Made by a program: the position numbers and the translations under genes
Source of the DNA: Anaerolineales bacterium
GTDB taxonomy: Bacteria; Chloroflexota; Anaerolineae; Anaerolineales; DRMV01
DNA length: 6,094 nt
Reading direction: 5' to 3'
Assembly: GCA_015484985.1 (NCBI GenBank)
Contig: WFUL01000011.1
Coordinates: 1-6,094 of the forward strand
The notes under the pieces: generated by a model
The model's input: only the letters and a program-made list of their open reading frames with translations
What the model was told of the DNA's origin: nothing
The model's database searches: none
Part shown: positions 1 through 5,790 of the stretch, one piece after another
How the letters are laid out: every line of letters begins with the position of its first letter
Numbering within the stretch: the stretch's first letter is position 1

Positions 1-470
1 ACTATAACGAGGTACCGCTGATTGTGCGGCAGGCCAAGGAACTGGGCTGGGACAAGCCCATCCTGGGTAGCGACTCTTGGGGCTCCGCGGAACTCATGAA
101 CCTGTGCAAGGACGACTGTGTGGGCTATTTCTTCAGCACTCACTGGGCCACCAAGGGTGCCACGGGCAAGACCAAAGAGTTCATCGACAAGTATGCGGCT
201 AAGTACGGTGAAGAGCCGGACGACGTGGCCGCGCTGGCGTGGGACTCCGCCATGTTGCTCAAGGCCGCCATCGAGAAGTGCGGCAATCTGACGGGCAACT
301 TAGAGGAGGACCGCCAGTGCATCCGGGACGCCCTGGCTGCTATCCCCGAGTTTGAGGGCGTGACCGGCAAGATGCGCTTTAACGAGGAAGGCGACCCCAT
401 CAAGTGCGCCATCATCGTGAAAATTACCGAAGACTATGCCTTTACCTTCTACAAGTCCGTGTGCCCGTAG
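1..470 (+). CDS. ABC transporter substrate-binding protein, branched-chain amino acid type (C-terminal part)
   Basis: This is the 3' end of a gene whose start lies left of the window. The reading frame is open from base 3 (Y-N-E-V-P-L-I-V-R-Q-A) to a TAG stop, giving 155 visible residues. The text matches the C-terminal half of type I periplasmic binding proteins of the LivJ/LivK kind (Peripla_BP_6 family). Typical signatures are the lobe segment ILGSDSW, the helix EFIDKYAAKYGEEPDD, the A-L-A-W-D-S-A-M-L-L-K-A-A helix and the closing EFEGVTGKMRFNEEGDP strand-turn followed by a terminal YKSV. Such proteins sit outside the cytoplasmic membrane and hand a solute, often a branched-chain amino acid or amide, to an ABC permease. 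The ligand cannot be read from this half. Six cysteines lie in the visible part, which is unusual for the family. No permease gene follows; a terminator comes directly after, so this is the last gene of its transcript. Confidence 0.9.
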   Translation, partial: YNEVPLIVRQAKELGWDKPILGSDSWGSAELMNLCKDDCVGYFFSTHWATKGATGKTKEFIDKYAAKYGEEPDDVAALAWDSAMLLKAAIEKCGNLTGNLEEDRQCIRDALAAIPEFEGVTGKMRFNEEGDPIKCAIIVKITEDYAFTFYKSVCP

Positions 471-491
471 TCGGGTAACGAGTTGCGAACG

Positions 492-525
492 AAAAGCGGG
501 CGGCTGTAAAGCCGCCCGCTTTTTT
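492..525. terminator. Bidirectional Rho-independent terminator between convergent genes
   Basis: A perfect GC-rich stem pairs 496-504 (GCGGGCGGC) with 511-519 (GCCGCCCGC). It is extended at the base by A492-495 against T520-524 and at the top by a T505-A510 pair that leaves a GTAA loop, a GNRA-type tetraloop. A T tract follows the stem on the + strand (520-525), and the A tract at 492-495 gives a shorter T tract on the - strand. It lies 21 bases after the binding-protein stop and about 30 bases after the carboxypeptidase stop on the other strand. One hairpin can therefore end both convergent transcripts, more strongly in the + direction. Confidence 0.93.
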
Positions 526-553
526 GTCCCATCCCCGAGGGGAACTCCTCGGT

Positions 554-2062
554 TCAGCCGTAAATGTCCCCATACTTCTGTTCCAAATAGGCCAGGTAGG
601 GTTCGGCCTGGATAGTCTGTCCCGTGGCCCGCTGGATGAGTTCTTGTGGGTCGAACTTGTTGCCATGGCGGTAGATGCGTTCCCGCAACCAGTCCAGCAA
701 GGATCGGAACTCGCCCCGGGCCATCAAGGCGTCCAGGTCGCCCAGGTCCTGGGTCATGGCGTTCCAAATTTGGACCGAGAGCAGGTTCCCCAAAGCGTAG
801 GTGGGGAAGTAACCAAAGGAGCCCTGGGACCAGTGGATATCCTGCAACACGCCCTTCGCGTCGTCGGGTGGGACCACCCCCAGGTAGGCCTTCATCTTCG
901 CGTTCCAGGCTTCGGGCAGGTCGGCCACCTGCAGGTCCTCGGTGAGCAGGGCGATTTCCAGCTCGAAGCGCAGGATGATGTGGAGGTTGTAGGTGACCTC
1001 ATCGGCTTCCACCCGGATGAAGGAGGGTTCCACCCGGTTGAGCGCCCGGTAGAAGGCTTCGGGGGTGACGTCGCGCAGGTTCTCGGGGAAGGTTTCCTGC
1101 ACCCAGGGGAAGAAGAATTGCCAGAAGGCCCGGGAGCGTCCGACCAGGTTCTCCCAGAGCCGGGATTGGGATTCGTGGACGCCCAGGGAGGCACCGCGTC
1201 CCAGGGGCAGGCCTTCGTACTTGGGGTCAATGCCCTGGTGGTACAGGGCGTGGCCCATTTCGTGTAGTCCACCGCTCAGCACCTCGCTCAGGTCGTTCTC
1301 CTTGATACGGATGGTGAAGCGCACGTCGTCGATGCTGAACCCAGTGGTGAAGGGATGGGTGGAGAAGTCGATGCGGCCCCGTTCCAGGTCGAAACCAATG
1401 TGGGCCACCATGCGCTCGATGAGGTCCCGTTGCTTCTGGCGGTCGTAGTGGCGATGGAGGACGGCGTTGTCCACCTGGGGCCGGCTCAGGATGTGTTGCA
1501 GGAGCCGGGTCTGGCCTTCCCGCACCCGTTCGAACAGGGCCTGCACCTGGGCGGTCTTCATCTTGCGCTCGAAACGGTCCAGCAGGGGGTCGTAGATGTG
1601 GTCGAAGGGAGCGAAGAAGTGGGCGTACTCCCGCACCATGGCCACGATGCGTTCCAGATAGGGACGGAACAGGGCGAAATCGGCCCGGGCGCGAGCCTCG
1701 CGCCAAACCACGCGGGCCTCGGAGGTCAACTGGGCAAAAGCCTTGACCCAGTCGGACGGCACCTTGGTGGCCCGGTCGTAGTCGTAACGGGTGACCCGCA
1801 CCAGACGGGCTTCGTCACTGTCCGGGTCCCACTGAGGCAGGCCCTGGTCTTCCAGGAGCTGCAGCATCTCACCGATTTCGGGGGAGGTGAACTTCTCATG
1901 GGCCAGCCGTCGCAGGGTGGCCACCTGACGGGATCGGGCCTTGGCGCCCTGGGGCGGCATGTAGGTTTCCTGGTCCCAATGCAGCACGCTGGCAGCCACG
2001 TGCAGGTCGTGGATTTCGTACAAGCGGGCCTTGAGGGCATCCAGGGTTTTCTGGACGTTCAT
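554..2062 (-). CDS. M32 family metallocarboxypeptidase (carboxypeptidase Taq type)
   Basis: A complete 502-residue protein, the usual length for peptidase family M32. These cytoplasmic, metal-dependent enzymes (Thermus aquaticus and Pyrococcus furiosus enzymes are the models) remove amino acids one at a time from the C-terminus of peptides. All family signatures are visible: HPF at 236-238, DVRFT at 246-250, the metal site HEMGH at 267-271 (His267 and His271 as ligands, Glu268 catalytic), HESQSR from 296 (Glu297 as third ligand), IRVEAD at 349-354 and GVLQDIHW at 404-411. No signal peptide is seen. The chosen start (MNVQKTLDAL) has AGGAGGT six bases upstream and begins where the family begins. 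A longer open frame to 2653 only runs antisense through yebC and is not coding. It is transcribed away from yebC from a shared promoter region and converges on the binding-protein gene. The family assignment is firm; its physiological peptides are unknown. Confidence 0.97.
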   Translation of the reverse strand: MNVQKTLDALKARLYEIHDLHVAASVLHWDQETYMPPQGAKARSRQVATLRRLAHEKFTSPEIGEMLQLLEDQGLPQWDPDSDEARLVRVTRYDYDRATKVPSDWVKAFAQLTSEARVVWREARARADFALFRPYLERIVAMVREYAHFFAPFDHIYDPLLDRFERKMKTAQVQALFERVREGQTRLLQHILSRPQVDNAVLHRHYDRQKQRDLIERMVAHIGFDLERGRIDFSTHPFTTGFSIDDVRFTIRIKENDLSEVLSGGLHEMGHALYHQGIDPKYEGLPLGRGASLGVHESQSRLWENLVGRSRAFWQFFFPWVQETFPENLRDVTPEAFYRALNRVEPSFIRVEADEVTYNLHIILRFELEIALLTEDLQVADLPEAWNAKMKAYLGVVPPDDAKGVLQDIHWSQGSFGYFPTYALGNLLSVQIWNAMTQDLGDLDALMARGEFRSLLDWLRERIYRHGNKFDPQELIQRATGQTIQAEPYLAYLEQKYGDIYG

Positions 2063-2068
2063 GGAGCG

Positions 2069-2075
2069 ACCTCCT
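2069..2075 (-). promoter_or_regulatory. Ribosome binding site of the M32 carboxypeptidase
   Basis: On the - strand this reads AGGAGGT, a near-perfect Shine-Dalgarno sequence, six bases before the ATG at 2060-2062. It fixes the start of the carboxypeptidase and excludes the longer upstream reading frame. Confidence 0.9.
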
Positions 2076-2095
2076 GAAGGATGGATTCGAGGGAG

Positions 2096-2124
2096 ATTAT
2101 ACGCCGAATTCAGCCGGGTGCGAG
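2096..2124 (-). promoter_or_regulatory. Promoter for the M32 carboxypeptidase gene
   Basis: The - strand carries a perfect TATAAT at 2101-2096, 33 bases before the start codon. Seventeen bases upstream, where a -35 hexamer should lie, is CTCGCA (2124-2119), which matches TTGACA at only three positions. The hexamer is part of the 9-bp element GCCCCTCGC that also occupies the -35 position of the opposing yebC promoter. Expected transcription start is around 2088-2090, giving a short leader of about 27 bases. The -10 box is directly visible; use as a promoter is inferred. Confidence 0.7.
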
Positions 2125-2155
2125 GGGCAATGGGGGAAGCGGGGAGGCCCCTCGC
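2120..2155. repeat. 9-bp inverted repeat centred in the divergent promoter region
   Basis: GCGAGGGGC at 2120-2128 and its exact reverse complement GCCCCTCGC at 2147-2155 are separated by 18 bases. Each arm lies exactly 18 bases from a TATAAT box on its own outward side, so each arm covers the -35 position of one promoter. An extra CCCCTCG copy lies at 2158-2164, ten bases (one helical turn) after the start of the matching part of the right arm. It could be a pair of operator half-sites or a non-consensus -35 element used twice. As RNA it could form a 9-bp stem, but it probably lies upstream of both transcription starts. Confidence 0.65.
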
Positions 2156-2179
2156 GTCCCCTCGGAGGACGGGTATAAT
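2151..2179 (+). promoter_or_regulatory. Promoter for the yebC-ruvC-ruvA cluster
   Basis: A perfect TATAAT lies at 2174-2179, 33 bases before the yebC start codon. The -35 position, 17 bases upstream, holds CTCGCG (2151-2156), a poor match to TTGACA, within the right arm of the 9-bp inverted repeat. No extended -10 TG is present. Expected transcription start is around 2185-2187. It should drive yebC, ruvC and ruvA together, as no other good promoter is seen between these genes. Confidence 0.7.
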
Positions 2180-2212
2180 GAGAACCGAAGTACCCCATGG
2201 GGAGGATAGGAT

Positions 2213-2965
2213 ATGGCAGGCCATTCGAAGTGGAAGAACATTCAGCGGCGGAAGACGGCTATGGATGCCAAGCGGGGCAAACTCTTTACTCGCTTGGCCC
2301 GGGAAATCATCATCGCAGCCCGGGAGGGAGGAGGCAACCCGGACGCCAACCCCCGGTTGCGCATGGCCATCGAGCGGGCCAAGGCCCATAACATGCCCAA
2401 GGAGAACATCCTGCGGGCCATCCGCCGCGGGACAGGGGAAGAGCAGGGCGAACGCCTGGAAGAGGTGTACTATGAGGGCTATGCGCCCCATGGTGTGGCC
2501 CTGATGATTTACTGCGTGACGGACAACCGCAACCGCACCGTCTCGGAAATCCGCCATCTGCTTTCCAAGCACGGCGGCAGCCTGGGGGAGGGCGGTTCGG
2601 TGGCCTGGCAGTTCGAACGCATGGCCTATTTCTCCATTCCCGCTCAGAGCCACGCCCCGGAGGCCATTCTGGATTTGGCTATTGAGGCTGGCGCGGATGA
2701 CGTGGAGTTTGATGAGGATTTCATCGAAATTTACGGTCCTGTGCAGGCTTTCAAGACCATCAGCGACGCGCTGGAACAGGCAGGCATCAAGCCCGACGAA
2801 GCCGGACTCAAGATGGTCCCCAAGCAGAAACTCACGTTACCTCCCGAACAGGCCGCCCAGGTGCTGCGCCTCATTGAGGTCTTGCAGGACCTGGACGACG
2901 TGCAGGAGGTGTACTCTAACCTGGACATCACCGAAGAGGCGGTGGCCCAGTTTGAGGCGGCGTGA
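2213..2965 (+). CDS. yebC: YebC/PmpR family protein (TACO1-like)
   Basis: A complete 250-residue member of the YebC/TACO1 family, matching it from end to end. Landmarks are the N-terminal MAGHSKWKNIQRRK, the RGKLFTRLAREI helix from about residue 21, GGGNPDANPRLR at 39-50, NMPKENILRAI from 60, the TDNRNRTVSEIRHLL segment near 103, GGSLGEGGSVAWQF, and the C-terminal DVQEVYSNLDI at 229-239. The family is cytoplasmic. Some members were described as transcription regulators (Pseudomonas PmpR). Human TACO1 activates mitochondrial translation, and recent work on bacterial homologues links the family to relief of ribosome stalling at proline-rich sequences. Which role applies here cannot be read from the sequence. 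GGAGGAT at 2201-2207 supports the ATG start. The gene leads a cluster with ruvC and ruvA, a common bacterial arrangement, and its stop overlaps the ruvC start. Confidence 0.96.
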   Translation: MAGHSKWKNIQRRKTAMDAKRGKLFTRLAREIIIAAREGGGNPDANPRLRMAIERAKAHNMPKENILRAIRRGTGEEQGERLEEVYYEGYAPHGVALMIYCVTDNRNRTVSEIRHLLSKHGGSLGEGGSVAWQFERMAYFSIPAQSHAPEAILDLAIEAGADDVEFDEDFIEIYGPVQAFKTISDALEQAGIKPDEAGLKMVPKQKLTLPPEQAAQVLRLIEVLQDLDDVQEVYSNLDITEEAVAQFEAA

Positions 2966-3462
2966 TGCCCCCGTTACGCATTGTAGGATTGGATCCGGGC
3001 CTGGCCCTCACCGGGTACGCGGTGTTGGAAGAGGCCGGAGAAGGGTGGCGGGCCCTCTCCTACGGGGTGGTGCGCACGTCGGGTCGCTTGGCCCTACCCG
3101 AACGCTTGGTACGGTTGTACGAAGACGTGCGCGCCCTGTTGCAGACCTACGCGCCCCATGAGGCCGCAGTGGAACAACTTTTCTTTCAACGGAACGTGCG
3201 CACGGCCTTCCAGGTGGGCCAGGCCCGGGGGGTGGTCTTGCTGGCCCTGGCGCAGGCCGGGCTTCCGGTGGCCGAGTACACGCCGACCACGGTCAAGCAG
3301 ACCCTCACAGGTTACGGTAATGCCTCCAAAATGCAAATGCAGCGCATGATTCAGGCCGTGTTGGGTCTGGAGGAGGTTCCCCGGCCTGACGACGCGGCCG
3401 ATGCTTTGGCCGTGGCTTTGTGTCATGCCCGGCATCGCTGGGTGCGCGCGGTGGAAGGGTAA
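2965..3462 (+). CDS. ruvC: Crossover junction endodeoxyribonuclease RuvC
   Basis: A complete 165-residue Holliday junction resolvase, which as a dimer makes paired nicks in four-way DNA junctions during recombination and repair. The RNase H-like fold and all four catalytic acids are visible: Asp10 in GLDPG, Glu70 in AAVEQLFF, and Asp143 and Asp146 in DDAADALAVAL, matching D7, E66, D138 and D141 of the E. coli enzyme. The FQRNVRTAFQVGQARG segment (74-89) and TVKQTLTGYGNASK (109-122) are typical of the family. I chose the ATG at 2965, whose A is the last base of the yebC TGA (TGATG). This is a classic arrangement for coupled translation, with a weak GAGG at 2954-2957. A GTG three bases earlier is possible but would only add one Met. 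It is followed after 18 bases by ruvA. Confidence 0.97.
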   Translation: MPPLRIVGLDPGLALTGYAVLEEAGEGWRALSYGVVRTSGRLALPERLVRLYEDVRALLQTYAPHEAAVEQLFFQRNVRTAFQVGQARGVVLLALAQAGLPVAEYTPTTVKQTLTGYGNASKMQMQRMIQAVLGLEEVPRPDDAADALAVALCHARHRWVRAVEG

Positions 3463-3480
3463 CCCACAGGGACAGTGCGT

Positions 3481-4065
3481 ATGATTGGCTGGCTTCGTGG
3501 CGTGGTCATGCGGAAGCAGGAAGGGGGCCGGTTGCTGCTCCGGGTGCAGGACCTGGGGCTGTGGGTTCATGTGCCCCTGCCGTTCTGGGACGGCGTACGG
3601 GAAGGGGACACGGTGGAGTTGCATACCCACCTCATCGTGCGAGAGGACGGCTGGACCCTGTACGGGTTCTCCTCCCCGGAGGAAGAGGCCACCTTTGCGG
3701 CGTTGCTCAAGGTCAACGGCATTGGCCCGCGGCTGGCCCTGGGTATGCTGTCCTTCATGACCCCCGAAGCCTTGCGGAGGGCCGTGGTGGAAGACCGTCC
3801 GGAGGTACTTCAACGTCTGCCTGGGGTGGGGAAGAAGACGGCCCGGCGCATCATCTTAGCCCTGCAGGACCAGTGGCGTCGGGAAACCGCGGAAGTGCCC
3901 CTTCCCCCCCATGACGACGTCAATGCCGAGGTGTTCGAGGCCCTGGTGGCGTTGGGGTATAGTGTGGTGGAGGCCCAGACAGCCCTGCAGCACCTGCCCC
4001 CGGACGCGCCCGCGGACGTGGAAGAGCGTCTTCGACTGGCGTTGCAGTATCTGGGTTCTCGTTAG
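3481..4065 (+). CDS. ruvA: Holliday junction branch migration protein RuvA
   Basis: A complete 194-residue RuvA, close to the family norm of about 200. RuvA tetramers bind the open square Holliday junction and load the RuvB helicase rings that drive branch migration. Domain I (OB fold, residues 1-62) opens with MIGWLRG and carries the acidic pin Glu55-Asp56, the same numbers as in E. coli, followed by GWTLYGF. Domain II has the two helix-hairpin-helix motifs, VNGIGPRLALGML (78-90) and LPGVGKKTARRI (113-124). A short linker (about 132-147) leads to the C-terminal RuvB-binding domain (148-194). The ATG at 3481 gives the canonical MIG start, with AGGGA at 3468-3472 as ribosome binding site; a GTG six bases earlier is less likely. 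ruvB does not follow; the next gene is convergent and unrelated. Confidence 0.97.
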   Translation: MIGWLRGVVMRKQEGGRLLLRVQDLGLWVHVPLPFWDGVREGDTVELHTHLIVREDGWTLYGFSSPEEEATFAALLKVNGIGPRLALGMLSFMTPEALRRAVVEDRPEVLQRLPGVGKKTARRIILALQDQWRRETAEVPLPPHDDVNAEVFEALVALGYSVVEAQTALQHLPPDAPADVEERLRLALQYLGSR

Positions 4066-4093
4066 GACTTCCGGGGAAGTGGAGTTTCCCACG

Positions 4094-4136
4094 AAAAAAC
4101 ACGCGGTGCGGCCCTCCCCATTCACCGCACCGCGTG
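4094..4136 (-). terminator. Rho-independent terminator of the acyl-CoA synthetase gene
   Basis: A perfect 12-bp stem pairs 4100-4111 (CACGCGGTGCGG) with 4125-4136 (CCGCACCGCGTG) around a 13-base loop. On the - strand it is followed at once by TTTTTT (4099-4094), 27 bases after the stop codon of the synthetase. On the + strand the hairpin is not followed by a T tract (CGTGCTTAAA), so it should act poorly on the ruvA transcript. Confidence 0.9.
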
Positions 4137-4163
4137 CGTGCTTAAAGCAAGCCTTGCCGGCCG

Positions 4164-5735
4164 CTACCCTTGCGACGCCTTCTTCCGTTCCTGTTCGATG
4201 AGTACCCGTCGCAGGATTTTGCCCGAGAGGGTCTTGGGAATCTGCTCCACGAATTCCACCTTGCGAATCTTCTTGTACGCCGCGACCCGCTCGGCCACGA
4301 AGGCCATGAGTTCCTCTTCGGTCACCTCGGCTTTCTTCACCACGAAGGCCTTGGGAACCTCACCGGCTTCAGGGTCCGGGCTGGGGATGACCGCGGCATC
4401 GGCCACCGCGGGATGGGACAGCAGGATGGCTTCCAGTTCGGCCGGAGCCACCTGCCAGCCCTTGTACTTGATCATCTCCTTGATACGGTCCACGATGTAG
4501 AAGTAGCCGTCCTCGTCCACGTAGCCCACGTCGCCGGTGCGGAGCCAGCCCTCGCTGTCCAGGGCCGCGGCGGTGGCCTCCGGGTTGTTCAGGTAGCCCT
4601 TCATGACCTGGGGACCCCGGATGAGGATTTCGCCCAACTGGCCGGGACCCAGGTCTTCGCCCGTTTGCAGGTCCACAACCCGGCACTCGGTGTTGGGGAT
4701 GGGTGGCCCGACGGAAGCCAGTTTCACCTTGGCCGGGTCGTCGGGGTTCAGGTGGGTGACCGGACTGGTCTCGGTGAGGCCGTAGCCCTGTTTGACCAGC
4801 GCGCCTACCCGCTGGGACGCGGCTCGGGCCACCTCTTCACCCAAGGGGGCCGCGCCCGAGACGATGACCTTGAGGCTGGACAGGTCGTACTTGTCCACGA
4901 TGGGGTGTTTGGCCAGGGCCAGGATGATGGGAGGGACCAGATGCATGCGGGTGATGCGATGCTTCTCGATGAGTCCCAGGAACAGTTCCAGGTCGAAACG
5001 CGGTATGGTGACGATGGTCGCGCCCTTGTAGAGGGCAAAGTTCAAAATGACGGTCATGCCATAGATGTGGTAGAAGGGTAGCACGCCGATGAGCACGTCC
5101 TTTTCCGTGACGGGTTCCACCCCCGCGCTCTGGACGATGTTGGCCACCAGGTTGTAGTGGGTGAGCATGACGCCCTTGGGTAGCCCGGTAGTGCCACTGG
5201 AATAGGGCAGGGCTGCCAGGTCTTCCTTGGGATTGATGGTCACCTGAGGCGCGGGTGCCTGGGTCTGAAGCAGGCTCATAAGGGGGGTGGCGCCTTCGGC
5301 TTCCCCAATGACGAAGATTTCCTCCACCTGGGTGCCTTCCAGGGCTTCTTTGACCCGTTCCACGAAGGGCGGGATGGTGAAGATGAAGCGGGCGCGAGCG
5401 TCCTTCAACTGATAATTGAGTTCGCGTGGCGTGTAGAGGGGGTTGATGGTGGTGACAGTGCCACCCGCAGCCAGGATGCCGTGGAAGACCAGAGCATATT
5501 CCGGTAAGTTAGGACTGAAAATGGCCACCACCTCACCCTTTTTGAGGCCCCGTTCCGCCAGGGCTGCAGCCAGTCGCTGGACGCCACCGGCCAGTTGCAG
5601 GTAGGTCAGCGTGCGCCCGCTGGGTCCGTCGATGAGGGCGGGTTTGTCACCCATTTCTTGGGCCCTTTGCAAGACAAAACTGTGGAGGGGAACTTCCGGG
5701 ATGGTAACCTCACCATAGGGACTTCGGTAAATCAT
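4164..5735 (-). CDS. AMP-forming acyl-CoA synthetase, 4-coumarate-CoA ligase-like
   Basis: A complete 523-residue member of the ANL adenylating superfamily, which makes an acyl-AMP from a carboxylic acid and ATP and then transfers the acyl group to CoA. The core motifs are intact: P-loop YSSGTTGLPKGV (178-189), LPFYHIYG (219-226), GYGLTETSP (317-325), GWLRTGD (396-402), the hinge DRIKEMIKYKGWQVAPAELE (416-435) and the catalytic Lys506 in KTLSGKILRR. The wording of the hinge and of GEILIRG (368-374, compare GEICIRG of plant 4CL) places it in the clade with 4-coumarate and related medium/long-chain ligases. The substrate may be an aryl or a fatty acid and cannot be decided by eye. No membrane segment or signal peptide is seen. 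Start at MIYRSPYG follows an AGGAGGAG site; the frame stays open further upstream only by chance, across the preceding HD gene. That gene lies 55 bases upstream on the same strand. Confidence 0.95.
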   Translation of the reverse strand: MIYRSPYGEVTIPEVPLHSFVLQRAQEMGDKPALIDGPSGRTLTYLQLAGGVQRLAAALAERGLKKGEVVAIFSPNLPEYALVFHGILAAGGTVTTINPLYTPRELNYQLKDARARFIFTIPPFVERVKEALEGTQVEEIFVIGEAEGATPLMSLLQTQAPAPQVTINPKEDLAALPYSSGTTGLPKGVMLTHYNLVANIVQSAGVEPVTEKDVLIGVLPFYHIYGMTVILNFALYKGATIVTIPRFDLELFLGLIEKHRITRMHLVPPIILALAKHPIVDKYDLSSLKVIVSGAAPLGEEVARAASQRVGALVKQGYGLTETSPVTHLNPDDPAKVKLASVGPPIPNTECRVVDLQTGEDLGPGQLGEILIRGPQVMKGYLNNPEATAAALDSEGWLRTGDVGYVDEDGYFYIVDRIKEMIKYKGWQVAPAELEAILLSHPAVADAAVIPSPDPEAGEVPKAFVVKKAEVTEEELMAFVAERVAAYKKIRKVEFVEQIPKTLSGKILRRVLIEQERKKASQG

Positions 5736-5739
5736 CGGA

Positions 5740-5748
5740 CTCCTCCTC
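5740..5748 (-). promoter_or_regulatory. Ribosome binding site deciding the synthetase start
   Basis: On the - strand the sequence reads GAGGAGGAG, then TCCG and the ATG at 5735-5733. An in-frame ATG at 5750-5748 overlaps this site itself and would have no ribosome binding site at a proper distance, so the downstream ATG is the start. Confidence 0.8.
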
Positions 5749-5790
5749 ATGAAGGATGAAAATGCGCCTCCCGCTATCCGCCATGGCACG

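Noticed and set aside
524..1267. Long + strand open frame of 247 codons opposite the carboxypeptidase, and a similar one at 1355-2077
   Set aside because: Both are antisense to unmistakable M32 coding sequence and start without ribosome binding sites. The same GC-rich shadow effect explains them.
2063..2653. In-frame upstream extension of the carboxypeptidase to 699 residues
   Set aside because: It runs antisense through the promoter region and the strongly conserved yebC start. The M32 family begins near MNVQKTL, where an ideal Shine-Dalgarno site is found.
4170..5081. Long + strand open frame of 303 codons opposite the synthetase
   Set aside because: It is an antisense shadow: the GC-rich codon use of the real gene leaves the opposite frame open. 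The translation is His/Val/Gly/Asp-rich and resembles no family I know.
5736..5790. Possible internal promoter or small gene between the HD hydrolase and the synthetase
   Set aside because: No TATAAT-like box at suitable spacing and no hairpin of note were seen. A + strand ATG at 5750 only opens a frame antisense to the HD gene.
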